Positions 1 to 10,249 are shown, counted from the stretch's first letter. The stretch is DNA of 64,000 bases from Mycolicibacterium frederiksbergense (GCF_029893345.1 NZ_JARXVE010000007.1:124001-188000); one strand, 5' to 3'. Program-made: numbers and translations. The notes: generated by a model from the letters alone, not told the origin.

Positions 1-1057
1 AGCAGCCGTAGCCGACAAACACCGCCACCGCGGCCCCGAACACCAAGTCGCCCAACCGGCGCCGGCCCACCGCCGTGCGCAATGGGCGCTCGGCCATACC
101 GAACGCCGCCATCATCCGGTCCATCGGGTAGACCAGGACCCCGAGGGGACGCCCCAGCAGGCGTGCGGCGTTCGACCGGCGCAACACCTCAAGGGTGACG
201 CTGCGCGGCGCCTGCGCCGCCTCGGAATCCTCCATCCGGAACCGTTCGGCCCAGGCCGTGAGCGGGCGCCAGAACAGCAAGTTCACTCCGACGACCAGCG
301 CGATCATCACCGCGATCGCCACCATCACCTTGTTCAGTTCGCCGGCGTCGCTCGCGGCGGCGACGAACGCACCGATACCGGGCAGCGCGAACTTGTGGTT
401 GTTGACGCTGAGCGCCTCGGCCGCGGTGAGAAAGAACCAGCCGCCACCGAAACTCATCATGCCGTTCCAGACCAGCGGGATCATGCCGCTCGGCACATCG
501 ACCCGCCAGAACCGTTGCCACCGGGAAACTCTCAGCAGCCGACAGGCCTCATCGAGCTCGTGTGACTGCGATTTCAGCGAATAGTAGAAGGAGAAGGTCA
601 TGTTCCAGGCCTGCGAGGTGAAGATCGCGAAGATCGCGGCGCACTCCAACCCCAGTTCCGATCCGGGGAACAACGCGATGAAGCCCGTGATGGTGATCGA
701 CAGGAAACCCAGGATCGGCACCGATTGCAGGATGTCCAGCATGGGGATCAGCACCTTCTCGGCACGCCGCAACCGTGCCGCGGCGGTGGCGTAGACGAAG
801 GTGAACACCAGCGAGAGTCCGAGAGCGGCGAACATGCGCAGCAGCGATCGGCCCGCGTAGTACGGCAGATTCGACAGCTCGGTGGATACCTCGGCCGGCG
901 CGGAGGTCACCTCCCACGGCACCGCGGCGCTCTGCACCAGGCGGACCACCACCCACAGCACCGCGGCCGCACCGACGAACACCAGCGCATCGGCTGCCAC
1001 GCTGCGAGCCGGCCGCGACAGCGCACCCGGCGTCGGAAAGGTCTGCGTCACAGCCAT
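1..1057 (-). CDS. ABC-type anion transporter permease, duplicated type (3' end outside window)
   Basis: This is an inner-membrane permease half of an ABC importer. About 352 residues are visible, starting at ATG 1055-1057, and the C-terminus lies beyond the left edge. Several hydrophobic segments are present, and an EAA-type coupling loop follows the family pattern (ELDEACRLLRVSRWQRF, then a Gly-rich membrane segment FGGGWFFLTAAEAL). This matches NitT/TauT-like permeases. The long N-terminal permease unit followed by more sequence suggests the duplicated-permease family. It begins 6 nt after the mgtC stop, so it is probably co-transcribed with mgtA-mgtC. The substrate cannot be told from sequence; an ATPase gene would be expected just outside the window. 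Confidence 0.75.
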   Translation of the reverse strand, partial: MAVTQTFPTPGALSRPARSVAADALVFVGAAAVLWVVVRLVQSAAVPWEVTSAPAEVSTELSNLPYYAGRSLLRMFAALGLSLVFTFVYATAAARLRRAEKVLIPMLDILQSVPILGFLSITITGFIALFPGSELGLECAAIFAIFTSQAWNMTFSFYYSLKSQSHELDEACRLLRVSRWQRFWRVDVPSGMIPLVWNGMMSFGGGWFFLTAAEALSVNNHKFALPGIGAFVAAASDAGELNKVMVAIAVMIALVVGVNLLFWRPLTAWAERFRMEDSEAAQAPRSVTLEVLRRSNAARLLGRPLGVLVYPMDRMMAAFGMAERPLRTAVGRRRLGDLVFGAAVAVFVGYGC

Positions 1058-1063
1058 ATCGCC

Positions 1064-1780
1064 TCAGTCCTCGACTTCGTCGGCCACGGGTTCATCGATC
1101 TGCCAGCGCACGCTGACCACCGAGGGTTCGAACGACAACCGGCTGACCGCGGTCTCCATGCCCTTGTCGTCCCGCCCGGGAGCACTCACGGTCGCGCTCA
1201 CCTCGACCTGGCCGCCGTCGGTCATGTGCGTACTCTGCACCGATTGCAGGGCAAAATCGGTGCGGGACAACGCATCCACCAACACCGTACGCACATGCGC
1301 CTCGGCGCTGTCGTCGGCCAGAGCACGGAACGTGTAGGTGGTCGGGGCCTCGGTTCCGGTGTCGGGCCGGCGGTCGACGAACGTTCCGACCGGCCGCAGG
1401 ATCACATGCACGGCAACCACCACACCGGCACCGGCCACCGCCTCGGCGTACATCCCGGCACCCGCGAGTGCCCCGACCGCGGCCGAACACCACAGGGTGG
1501 CCGCGGTGTTCAGCCCCCGCACGGTCAATCCCTCTCGCAGGATCACCCCGCCACCGAGAAATCCGATACCGGAGACGATCTGGGCGGCCACCCGCGTCGG
1601 GTCGGCGGTCGCGCCGGCGAACCCGTGCGCCGAGAGCAGCACGAACAGCGTCGCCCCGGCCGCCACCAGCGCGTTGGTGCGCAGCCCGGCCATCCGCGCC
1701 CGGTACTGGCGCTCCAGCCCGATCAGCGCCCCCAGGCCCACACCGGCGCCGAGACGCAGCAGCATATCCGCAGTCGTCAT
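1064..1780 (-). CDS. mgtC: MgtC/SapB family membrane protein
   Basis: A 238-residue inner-membrane protein. The N-terminal half has the MgtC signature (GLERQYRARMAGLRTNALVA) and about four to five hydrophobic segments; the C-terminal roughly 80 residues form the soluble ACT-like tail seen in longer mycobacterial MgtC proteins. In the family, MgtC supports growth in low magnesium and survival in macrophages, and in some bacteria it restrains the F-ATP synthase. It lies 24 nt downstream of the MgtA-type P-ATPase and 6 nt upstream of an ABC permease, so one mRNA is likely. The family call is firm; the physiological role in this organism is inferred. Confidence 0.88.
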   Translation of the reverse strand: MTTADMLLRLGAGVGLGALIGLERQYRARMAGLRTNALVAAGATLFVLLSAHGFAGATADPTRVAAQIVSGIGFLGGGVILREGLTVRGLNTAATLWCSAAVGALAGAGMYAEAVAGAGVVVAVHVILRPVGTFVDRRPDTGTEAPTTYTFRALADDSAEAHVRTVLVDALSRTDFALQSVQSTHMTDGGQVEVSATVSAPGRDDKGMETAVSRLSFEPSVVSVRWQIDEPVADEVED

Positions 1781-1804
1781 CCTGCGCTCACTTTCGAGTC
1801 CGAG

Positions 1805-4444
1805 TTACAGCCAGCTCCGCCGCCGGCGCAGGTACCGGCGCTTGACCGCGTGCGCGGCGAATCCGTACGCCACGATCGACGCGATCAACCAGACTGCGTA
1901 GGTGATCGGCAGCGGACTCATGTCGAGCAGACCGGCCAGCGGGGTGAACCCCAGGACCAGACCGACACTCGCCGCCGCGGCGGCTGCCGCCACCACAATT
2001 CGGGCGGGGCGATCACCGCGCAGCGGGGCCGCCTTCGACCTCAGCACCAAAACCACCGCGAGCTGGGTGAGCAGGCCCTCGACGAACCAACCGGCGTGGA
2101 ACATCGCCTGGTTCTGGCCCGCCCCGAAAACCCACCACAGCATCGCGAAGGTGGCGAGGTCGAACAACGAGCTCACCACCCCGAAGACCACCATGAACCC
2201 GACCAGCCCATCCGAAGGCCAGCGGCGCGGCGCGCGCAGATAGTCGCGCTCGACCCGGTCCCACGGCAGGGCCAGCTGTGCGGTGTCGTACAGCAGGTTC
2301 TGCACCATCAACTGCACGGGCAGCATCGGCAGGAACGGCAGGAAAACGCTTGCGGCAACAACCGAGAGCACATTGCCGAAGTTCGACGCTGCGGTGATCT
2401 TGACGTACTTCATGGTGTTGGCCAGGGTGCGTCTGCCCTCGATCACGGCGCGGACCACCACTTGCAGATCCTTGTCCAGCAGGATCACATCGGCGGCATC
2501 CTTGGCCGCATCGGTGGCCGTATCGGCCGCGATGCCGGCATCGGCAGTGCGCAACGCCGCCACGTCGTTCACACCGTCACCGAGAAAGCCGACCGCACAA
2601 CCATGTTGGCGCAGTGCCGTCACGATCCGGAGCTTGTGACCGGGCCCCAACTCGGCGAACACCGACGTGTCGGCCGCTACTTTCGCCAGCCGGTGATCAG
2701 CAATCCGGTCGATCTGCGCTCCGACCAGCACACGCTCGGGATCGACCCCGACCTGACCGGCGACCTGCCGCGCGACGATCGCACTGTCGCCGGTGAGGAT
2801 CTTGACCTGGACGCCACAGTCGGCGAGCTCACTGACCGCGGGGGCCGCGCTGACCCGCACCGGATCGACGAAACCTACGAATCCGACCAGCACCAGATCG
2901 GTTTCGTCGTCCGCGCCGTAGCGCTCCAGGCGGGCCGGGCCCGGTCTGGCCGCCACGGCCAGCACCCGCATGCCCTGTTTGCGGTACGCCTGGACGAGAT
3001 CGTCGGCCTCCAACCGGATGTCGTCGCTCAGCGTGACGGCGGCCTGGTCCAGCCACACCCGCGAACACTGCGGCAGCACCCGGTCCGGATCGCCTTTGCA
3101 GATCAGCACGTGCTCCCCCGGCTGGCGCCGCACCACCACACTCGACCGGCGACGCCCGGGATCGAAGGCGATCTCGTCGACCTTGTCGTAGGCGGCCTCG
3201 GCAAGCAGCGGCATACCCTGTTCGGTCAGCATCTCGCAGATCGCGGCATCCAGCCGGTCGTGCGATTCATCGGCGAAAAACGCCGCAAGGTAAGCGAACT
3301 CGGCAACCCCGTGGTCGATCCGGCCGGTCACGTCGATGCTGTTGGCATAGACCACCCGATCCTCGGTGAGGGTTCCGGTCTTGTCGACGCACAACACCTC
3401 AACCGCACCGAGATCCTGAATGGCGTTGAGCCGGCTCACCACCACCCGGTCGCGGGCCAATCGGGTGGCGCCCCGGGCCAGATTGGAGGTGACGATGACC
3501 GGCAACATTTCCGGGGTCAGGCCGACCGCGACCGCGACCGCGAACATTGCCGCCTGCGTCCAGATTCCGGAGACGGCCCCGTTGACCACGAAGACGATCG
3601 GGACCAGCACCAGCATGAACCGGATCAGGGTCCAACCGACCGCACGTACCCCACTGTCGAAACTGGATTCCGGACGCAGACCAGCGGCGGCATGCGCCAG
3701 CGACCCGCTGTAGGTGTCGCCGCCGGTGGCCACCACCACGGCGGTCGCGCTGCCCGCCACCACGGCCGATCCCGCGAAGCACAGGTTGGCCGAGTCGACG
3801 ATCCCACCGCCGGCCGCAGCACCGTCGGCAATCGGGGCGCCCTTGCGGACGGGCAGCGCCTCGCCGCTGAGCACCGACTGGTCGACCAACAGATCGGTAC
3901 TGGACAGCACGCGCAGATCGGCTGCCACCACATCGCCGGCTCGCAGCAGGACGATGTCCCCCGGCACCAGATCGCTCACCGGTACCTCGCGCTCGAGCGG
4001 TTCGGCCAGATCGTCGGCGCGGCGGCGCACCGTCGCGGTGGCCGAGGCCAGGGTGCGCAATTGCCGGGTCGCCCGCACGGACCTGGTCTGCTGCCACAAC
4101 CGCAACCCGACGGCCAGTGCCACCATCACGGCCACGGTGGTTGAGCCTCGTGGGTCACCCACCGCAACGAAGACGACCGCCAGGACGCTCAGCAGAGCGA
4201 TGAAGGGGCTGCGCAGCGCCGCGGTGGTCCGCGCCAGCAATCCGTCCTCCGACAATGCCGGTGGCAGGTTGTCGCCGTGCCGATGCAGCCGGTCGGCGGC
4301 CTGGGCTTCGGTCAGTCCGCTCGGGGTCGCAGCCATCTGCTGGAACACGGTGAACACCGGCGCCTCGGCCAGTTCGCGCAGTGGCGTCACATGGTTGCCG
4401 GTATCGAAACGGGCCGCACTGCGGTCAATGCCCGGTGTGGTCAT
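1805..4444 (-). CDS. mgtA: MgtA-type (P3B) cation-transporting P-type ATPase
   Basis: A full-length P-type ATPase of about 879 residues. It has an actuator motif (LSGEALPV), the membrane motif GLTPEMLPVIVTSN typical of MgtA/MgtB magnesium pumps, the phosphorylation motif CVDKTGTLTED near residue 354, the hinge motif GDGVNDVAAL, and paired C-terminal membrane helices. I chose ATG 4444 because an AGGA stands about 8 nt upstream; an in-frame GTG at 4486 would add 14 residues. The family imports Mg2+ (sometimes Ni2+). The gene faces an ArsR-family metal sensor across a palindrome, which is unusual because mgtA genes are more often under PhoP/Q or an M-box. The metal transported should therefore be treated as open. 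Confidence 0.88.
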   Translation of the reverse strand: MTTPGIDRSAARFDTGNHVTPLRELAEAPVFTVFQQMAATPSGLTEAQAADRLHRHGDNLPPALSEDGLLARTTAALRSPFIALLSVLAVVFVAVGDPRGSTTVAVMVALAVGLRLWQQTRSVRATRQLRTLASATATVRRRADDLAEPLEREVPVSDLVPGDIVLLRAGDVVAADLRVLSSTDLLVDQSVLSGEALPVRKGAPIADGAAAGGGIVDSANLCFAGSAVVAGSATAVVVATGGDTYSGSLAHAAAGLRPESSFDSGVRAVGWTLIRFMLVLVPIVFVVNGAVSGIWTQAAMFAVAVAVGLTPEMLPVIVTSNLARGATRLARDRVVVSRLNAIQDLGAVEVLCVDKTGTLTEDRVVYANSIDVTGRIDHGVAEFAYLAAFFADESHDRLDAAICEMLTEQGMPLLAEAAYDKVDEIAFDPGRRRSSVVVRRQPGEHVLICKGDPDRVLPQCSRVWLDQAAVTLSDDIRLEADDLVQAYRKQGMRVLAVAARPGPARLERYGADDETDLVLVGFVGFVDPVRVSAAPAVSELADCGVQVKILTGDSAIVARQVAGQVGVDPERVLVGAQIDRIADHRLAKVAADTSVFAELGPGHKLRIVTALRQHGCAVGFLGDGVNDVAALRTADAGIAADTATDAAKDAADVILLDKDLQVVVRAVIEGRRTLANTMKYVKITAASNFGNVLSVVAASVFLPFLPMLPVQLMVQNLLYDTAQLALPWDRVERDYLRAPRRWPSDGLVGFMVVFGVVSSLFDLATFAMLWWVFGAGQNQAMFHAGWFVEGLLTQLAVVLVLRSKAAPLRGDRPARIVVAAAAAAASVGLVLGFTPLAGLLDMSPLPITYAVWLIASIVAYGFAAHAVKRRYLRRRRSWL

Positions 4445-4655
4445 ATCCGGTCCTATCGCGTCGAAGGCTCCTTGGGCGGGTTCCACTCCGCGCGGACCGA
4501 GGCCGTCTATCCGGACTGCAGCGGGCTACGCTGCGTCCGCACGCGGAGGCGGGCACTACTTCCCTCGACCATGGTCCACCTCCAAGCCGCCGCGTGTCCC
4601 GCCGAACGTGCGGCGGCATCGGATTCCAGTAGACCCCACGTGATCAGTTCAGTCA

Positions 4656-4673
4656 AACAGTTGCACAACTGTT
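4656..4673. promoter_or_regulatory. Candidate ArsR-family operator between mgtA and arsR
   Basis: A perfect inverted repeat with 8-bp arms and a 2-bp centre (AACAGTTG-CA-CAACTGTT) lies between the divergent mgtA and arsR-family genes, 42 nt before the GTG start of the regulator. ArsR/SmtB repressors bind imperfect 12-2-12-type palindromes containing AACA...TGTT half-sites, so this is the obvious operator. Binding is inferred. Confidence 0.6.
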
Positions 4674-4714
4674 AAACATGCGTCAGCCTGGCAGATGCCA
4701 TCGAAAGGAATTCC

Positions 4715-5056
4715 GTGCCCGACCCCACACCCGTCGACAGCGAGCTGCCGGCCCGGCTGTTGCAAGACACCGCCGCCACCTTTGGGTTGCTGTCCGCGCC
4801 TGTGCGCCTACACGTGCTGTGGCTGCTCGCCGGCGGCGAGCGAGATGTCGGCACCCTGGCCGACAAGACCGGACAGAGCCTGGCCACCGTCAGCCATCAC
4901 CTCGGCAAGCTCAAACTGGCCGGCCTGGTGCGGGCCCAGCGGCATGGCAAACGCCAGGTATACGTCGCGACAGATCCGCACGTGCTGGACGTCATCCGGG
5001 TGGCCATCGGCGAACAATCCGACCCGGACCTGGCGCCGCACATCCGCCACGCTTGA
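4715..5056 (+). CDS. ArsR/SmtB-family metal-responsive transcriptional regulator
   Basis: A 113-residue winged-helix regulator. The recognition helix has the typical SLATVSHHLGKLKLAGLV pattern, followed by a beta-hairpin wing. The start is GTG 4715, preceded by GAAAGGA. The alpha-3 cysteine motif (ELCVC) of arsenic, cadmium and lead sensors is absent. The SmtB/NmtR-type alpha-5 site (D, H+2, +11, +14) reads D87, H89, E100, D103, so two of the usual His/Glu ligands are acidic; H109 and H112 follow near the C-terminus. The gene diverges from an MgtA-type pump across a palindrome, which suggests it represses that pump and itself and is released by or bound to a metal. Which metal is unknown; the oxygen-rich ligand set hints at a harder ion than Zn or Ni. 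Confidence 0.85.
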   Translation: MPDPTPVDSELPARLLQDTAATFGLLSAPVRLHVLWLLAGGERDVGTLADKTGQSLATVSHHLGKLKLAGLVRAQRHGKRQVYVATDPHVLDVIRVAIGEQSDPDLAPHIRHA

Positions 5057-5073
5057 GCCTGACGAGCTGACCG

Positions 5074-5907
5074 CTAGTGGCCGAGCGGGTTGGCCTGGAG
5101 GAACGCCTCGGCCACCGCACCCGGATCGGCACCATGGGCAACCTGCCTGCGCATATCGGCCAGCGTTGCGGTGTCGAGCACCCCGGCGATCTCGTTGAGC
5201 GCCAGAATCTGGCGCTCATCAAGCATGTTGCGGCGGTACAGCGGCACCACGTTCTCGGCCCGGATCAGCGCCGTTTCGTCGTTCAGCACCGTCAGGTCGG
5301 ACGGAATGGCCGGGTCGGCCGTGGTCGACCAGGCCGCGTTGATCTTCCCGGCCCGCAATGCGGCGAACAGACTCACGTCATCGGGAAACTCGCGGGCCTT
5401 CGGCAGCGAGCAGGAGCCGACCGCCGCAGGCGCCTGCGCCGAAGCCAGCACCCCCGGCCGCACCGCGGCGCAGTGCCGGCGCAACGCGGCCAGCTCGGTT
5501 CCACCCCACTCCGAGGCGGTGGCCTTGGTGACCACCACCGCGGGTTTGTCCTGCGCCGACATGGCGTAGTCACCGGCTGCTACACCCTCTGGCAGCGCAG
5601 ACACCAGCTCCCGGTACACCTGCTCATCGGAGCGGGCGGGGGTGGCCGGATTCAGCGCGGTCAGCAGCCTGCCGGTGAACCCGGGCTGCACGGTGACCTC
5701 TCCGGAATCCAGCACGCCCGGCGCCCCATCTGTGACGGTGACCGCGGCCGGGGTGCCGTAGTAGCGCAGTGCCGCCGCGTAGAGGTGACCGAGCAGCGCC
5801 GACTCGGGCTGCGGCCCCGCCCCGACCGCAAGGGCGGCCGGAGCCGGGTGACCGCCGCAACCGGCCAACACCAATGCCAGCAGCGCCAATGCCAACCCTC
5901 GGCGCAT
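5074..5907 (-). CDS. lpqZ: LpqZ-like lipoprotein, OpuAC-type solute-binding fold
   Basis: A 277-residue exported lipoprotein. The signal peptide ends in a lipobox (LAGC, Cys17), and the mature part resembles OpuAC-type glycine-betaine/choline-binding proteins (for example the segment SLFAALRAGKINAAW and the two-lobed layout). It starts 8 nt after the malic enzyme stop on the same strand and is convergent with the ArsR gene 17 nt away. Position and length match M. tuberculosis lpqZ, which also lies near the corA/malate-enzyme region. No permease or ATPase partner is adjacent, so the ligand is unknown. Confidence 0.75.
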   Translation of the reverse strand: MRRGLALALLALVLAGCGGHPAPAALAVGAGPQPESALLGHLYAAALRYYGTPAAVTVTDGAPGVLDSGEVTVQPGFTGRLLTALNPATPARSDEQVYRELVSALPEGVAAGDYAMSAQDKPAVVVTKATASEWGGTELAALRRHCAAVRPGVLASAQAPAAVGSCSLPKAREFPDDVSLFAALRAGKINAAWSTTADPAIPSDLTVLNDETALIRAENVVPLYRRNMLDERQILALNEIAGVLDTATLADMRRQVAHGADPGAVAEAFLQANPLGH

Positions 5908-5915
5908 CGGCAGAC

Positions 5916-7118
<1,203 letters not shown>

Positions 7119-7124
7119 GGCGCT

Positions 7125-7130
7125 AGGGTA
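7125..7130 (-). promoter_or_regulatory. -10 element for a leaderless malic enzyme mRNA
   Basis: On the minus strand TACCCT stands 6 nt before GTG 7118, placing the transcription start on the start codon itself. No convincing -35 box is seen. Confidence 0.4.
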
Positions 7131-7251
7131 CTTCAACGCCGAACCTCACAGGGCCGGGTTCCCCAGCGGTGAGCGTTGCGCAACACGGCGTGCGCGTAGC
7201 ATGCGAACTGCTGATCAGGTTGGCAGAACACCGCGCAGGAAGGACCGGCCG

Positions 7252-8358
7252 ATGCCCTCATTCCGCGCCCTGCCACCGTCATTGCTGCGCTCCAACCCCC
7301 GCCCCAGGCCGGCCACCGCCGACGCCAAGGCAATCCACATCCCGGTGGCCCGGGCGATGGTGGACTGCGGCGTCTACTGCGACGGGGCGCGACTGCCCGG
7401 CAAGTACACCCATGCCGCAGCCTTCAACCGAGTCCGCGAACTACAGCGCGACGGTAAGAAGGCCTTCGTATGGATCGGCCTGCACGAACCCGATGAGTTC
7501 CAAATGCAGTCGGTCGCAGATGTTTTCGGGTTGCACGAGCTGGCCGTCGAGGACGCCGTGCACGCCCATCAGCGACCCAAGCTGGAACGCTACGACAAGA
7601 CACTGTTCCTGGTGCTCAAGACGATCAACTACGTCGAGCATGAGTCCGTGGCACTGGCCCGCGAGATCGTCGAGACCGGCGAGATCATGATCTTCGTCGG
7701 CCCGGACTTCGTGGTGACCGTCCGCCATGGCGAACACGGCGGCCTGGCCGACGTGCGCAAGCGGCTGGACGACGCACCAGCGATCCTGAAACTGGGCCCC
7801 TTCGCGGTGATGCACGCGATCGCCGACCACGTGGTGGACGGCTACCTCGACGTGACCGATCTGATCGAGACCGATATCGACGCGATGGAGGAGGACGTCT
7901 TCTCCCCGCGCTCCCACACCAATATCGAATCCATCTACCTGCTCAAACGCGAGGTGGTGGAAATGCGCCGCGCGGTGGCCCCGTTGACGCTGGCCCTGGC
8001 CCGGTTGCTCAGCGACCACAATGACCTCATCTCGGTCGAGGTGCGCCGATACATGCGCAACGTGCACGACCACAATGTGCAGGCCTCCGACCGGATCACC
8101 AGCTACGACGAGATGCTCAGCTCGCTGGTGCAGGCCGCCCTCGGCAAGGTCGCGATGCAGCAGAACGTGGACATGCGCAAGATCTCGGCCTGGGTGGCCA
8201 TCGCCGCGGTGCCGACCGCGATGGCCGGGATCTACGGGATGAACTTCGAGCACATGCCCGAGTTGCAATGGACCTGGGGATATCCCGCCGTGCTACTGCT
8301 GATGGCCTCGGTGTGCTTCGGGTTGTACCGCACGTTCCGCCGCAACGACTGGCTTTAG
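7252..8358 (+). CDS. corA: CorA-family Mg2+/Co2+ channel
   Basis: A protein of 368 residues. It has a large acidic and coiled cytoplasmic domain, then two C-terminal membrane helices with the signature GMNF (IYGMNFEHMPELQW) between them and a basic C-terminal end (FRRNDWL). CorA forms a pentameric, membrane-potential-driven channel for Mg2+ and Co2+. The start at ATG 7252 follows AGGAAGGA, and the length agrees with mycobacterial CorA; the frame stays open further upstream without coding character. It diverges from malic enzyme and converges on the SUFU gene. It is one of several magnesium-related genes in the window. Confidence 0.93.
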   Translation: MPSFRALPPSLLRSNPRPRPATADAKAIHIPVARAMVDCGVYCDGARLPGKYTHAAAFNRVRELQRDGKKAFVWIGLHEPDEFQMQSVADVFGLHELAVEDAVHAHQRPKLERYDKTLFLVLKTINYVEHESVALAREIVETGEIMIFVGPDFVVTVRHGEHGGLADVRKRLDDAPAILKLGPFAVMHAIADHVVDGYLDVTDLIETDIDAMEEDVFSPRSHTNIESIYLLKREVVEMRRAVAPLTLALARLLSDHNDLISVEVRRYMRNVHDHNVQASDRITSYDEMLSSLVQAALGKVAMQQNVDMRKISAWVAIAAVPTAMAGIYGMNFEHMPELQWTWGYPAVLLLMASVCFGLYRTFRRNDWL

Positions 8359-8371
8359 CCGGGCTCCGTCG

Positions 8372-8983
8372 CTAGCTGGGAGACACGGCCCTGCGGGCCG
8401 GATTCAGCACGTCGACTCCGTCGGCCTTCCATGCCTCGCGCATGGCGTCGGCGCCCTTGAGCCGCACCCAGGCGGCCTCGGTAGGGGTGATCGGAGTGGC
8501 CGAGAGCATCGTCACCGCCGGCAACGGATCAGGCAGGTCGACCTCGCCAATATCACTGGGGCCCAACAGGAATGCGCTGAACGGCGCGCCTTCGAACAAC
8601 GCCGTCTCCAGGTCGATGAGTGCATCGACCTCCAGCATCAGCCCCTCCACCGCCGGCGCGGCGGCCAGCACCGCCAGCGATCGGGCCAGCCCGGCCGGGG
8701 TCGGCCCGCGCAGCGACAGCACCACCTCGGCCCGTGGGCCATGAATCGGATCGGCCACCAACTCGGTCGGGTCGAACATCGGATCACGCGAACAACCCAG
8801 TGTCACATAGTGATACACATCCGCCCCGCTGCCGTCGACACGCAGATCCGGCCCGAAACGCAGCACGTCGATGCGGTCGGTACCGAGGAAGGTGACGCTC
8901 GCGCTGACGGGTTCGGCGGTGATGCCTGCCGCGCTGAAGTACTCGCCCACCCGGGCGCGAACGGCAGCCAGGACGTCGATCAC
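8372..8983 (-). CDS. Suppressor-of-fused (SUFU) domain protein
   Basis: A 203-residue soluble protein resembling bacterial SUFU-domain proteins. The N-terminal half carries the pattern LGTDRIDVLRFGPD, then VYHYVTLGCSRDPMF and LVADPIHGPRAEVVLSLRG, and the C-terminal part is a variable tail. The bacterial function is unknown; relatives are often found in toxin-immunity or signalling contexts. Its GTG start overlaps the sugC stop by 4 nt (GTGA), so translation is probably coupled to the trehalose importer operon. That link to sugar uptake is suggestive only. Confidence 0.7.
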   Translation of the reverse strand: MIDVLAAVRARVGEYFSAAGITAEPVSASVTFLGTDRIDVLRFGPDLRVDGSGADVYHYVTLGCSRDPMFDPTELVADPIHGPRAEVVLSLRGPTPAGLARSLAVLAAAPAVEGLMLEVDALIDLETALFEGAPFSAFLLGPSDIGEVDLPDPLPAVTMLSATPITPTEAAWVRLKGADAMREAWKADGVDVLNPARRAVSPS

Positions 8984-10245
8984 TCTTCTGCGGGTTCTCC
9001 GGCCGGCTCGGCCTGCGCGACCGGTTCAACCGGCTCAGCCGGCACGACCGGTTCGGCCTCCGGTTCGGCTTCGGCCCGGGTGAGGTTCACCCCGGTATCG
9101 GCGTCGAAGATCACCAGCTTCGAGGTGTCGAACGCCAACTGGATCTGCTGACCGGCCGCCACCGAGGATTCGGCCGACACCCGCGCCACGAACTCGTTGG
9201 CACCCGGACCCGAATCCGCGGCCAGCTCGGCGAGCTGGGCCGCCTCGGCGCCGGCCCCTTCGGTGCTGAAGTGCACGTACTTGTCCGCGCCGAGCGACTC
9301 GACGATCTCAGCCCGAACCGGGAAGGTCAGCGCCCGGATCCGGGCGTAGCCGTCGAGCAGCGAGGCGTCCTCCAGGTGCTCGGGGCGGACACCGACAATG
9401 ATGTTCTCCGGCTTGGGATGACGGGCCAGCAGATCGTGCACCTGCTGGGTCAGCGTGACATCACCGAACGGCAGCCGCACCCCGACGTCGGTGAAGGTGG
9501 CCGGGAAGAAGTTCATCGCGGGCGAGCCGATGAAGCCGGCGACGAACAGGTTCGCCGGGTTGTTGTAGAGCTCGTCGGGCGTGCCGATCTGCTGAATCTC
9601 CCCGGCCAGCAGCACCACGACCCGGTCGCCCAGCGTCATCGCCTCGGTCTGATCGTGGGTGACGTAGATGGTGGTGGTGCCCAGCCGGCTCTGCAGCCGC
9701 GCGATCTCGGCGCGCATCTGCACCCGCAGCTTGGCGTCCAGGTTGCTCAACGGCTCGTCCATCAGGAATGCCTTGGGGCGGCGCACAATTGCCCGGCCCA
9801 TCGCGACGCGCTGACGCTGCCCACCGGACAGCTGAGCCGGCTTGCGGTCGAGCAGTTCGGTGAGGTCGAGAATCTTGGCGGTCTCGGTCACCTTGGCGTC
9901 GATCTCATCCTTCTTGAGCTTGGCCAGGGTGAGCGGGAAGGCGATGTTCTGCCGCACCGTCATATGCGGGTAGAGCGCATAGGACTGGAACACCATGGCG
10001 ATGTCCCGATCCTTGGGCGCCTTCTCGTTGACCCGCTCCCCGGCGATGCGCAGCTCGCCCGAGGAGATGTCGTCAAGCCCGGCGATCATGTTGAGCGTGG
10101 TGGATTTACCACAGCCCGACGGACCCACCAGGATGATGAACTCGCCGTCGGCGATCGTCATCGAGAACTCTTTGACGGCTTCCCTGACACCGCCTGCGCC
10201 GTCGGGGTAACTCTTGGTCACCCTGTCCAACACAATTTCGGCCAT
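8980..10245 (-). CDS. sugC: Trehalose ABC importer ATPase SugC
   Basis: A 421-residue MalK/UgpC-type ATPase that energises trehalose recycling with LpqY and SugAB. It has a Walker A (GPSGCGKSTT), Q-loop (MVFQSYALYPHMTV), signature LSGGQRQRVAMGRA, Walker B (AFLMDEPLSNLD) and H-loop (YVTHD), followed by the MalK-type regulatory domain. The last 35 or so residues are a low-complexity tail rich in E, P and A, longer than the core family. It starts 4 nt after the sugB stop and is the last transporter gene of the operon. Confidence 0.93.
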   Translation of the reverse strand: MAEIVLDRVTKSYPDGAGGVREAVKEFSMTIADGEFIILVGPSGCGKSTTLNMIAGLDDISSGELRIAGERVNEKAPKDRDIAMVFQSYALYPHMTVRQNIAFPLTLAKLKKDEIDAKVTETAKILDLTELLDRKPAQLSGGQRQRVAMGRAIVRRPKAFLMDEPLSNLDAKLRVQMRAEIARLQSRLGTTTIYVTHDQTEAMTLGDRVVVLLAGEIQQIGTPDELYNNPANLFVAGFIGSPAMNFFPATFTDVGVRLPFGDVTLTQQVHDLLARHPKPENIIVGVRPEHLEDASLLDGYARIRALTFPVRAEIVESLGADKYVHFSTEGAGAEAAQLAELAADSGPGANEFVARVSAESSVAAGQQIQLAFDTSKLVIFDADTGVNLTRAEAEPEAEPVVPAEPVEPVAQAEPAGEPAEE

Positions 10246-10249
10246 CCAA

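Noticed and set aside
725..4144. A 1139-codon plus-strand open frame over mgtC and mgtA
   Set aside because: It is antisense to two clear membrane-protein genes and is full of R/H/G/Q typical of high-GC shadow frames; no domain is visible.
4445..4714. M-box (Mg2+) riboswitch before mgtA
   Set aside because: I looked for the conserved M-box segments on the minus strand and did not find them; the ArsR palindrome gives a simpler explanation.
9000..9085. Short repeats at the 3' end of sugC
   Set aside because: They are in-frame codons of an E/P/A-rich tail; ordinary low-complexity coding sequence, not an independent element.
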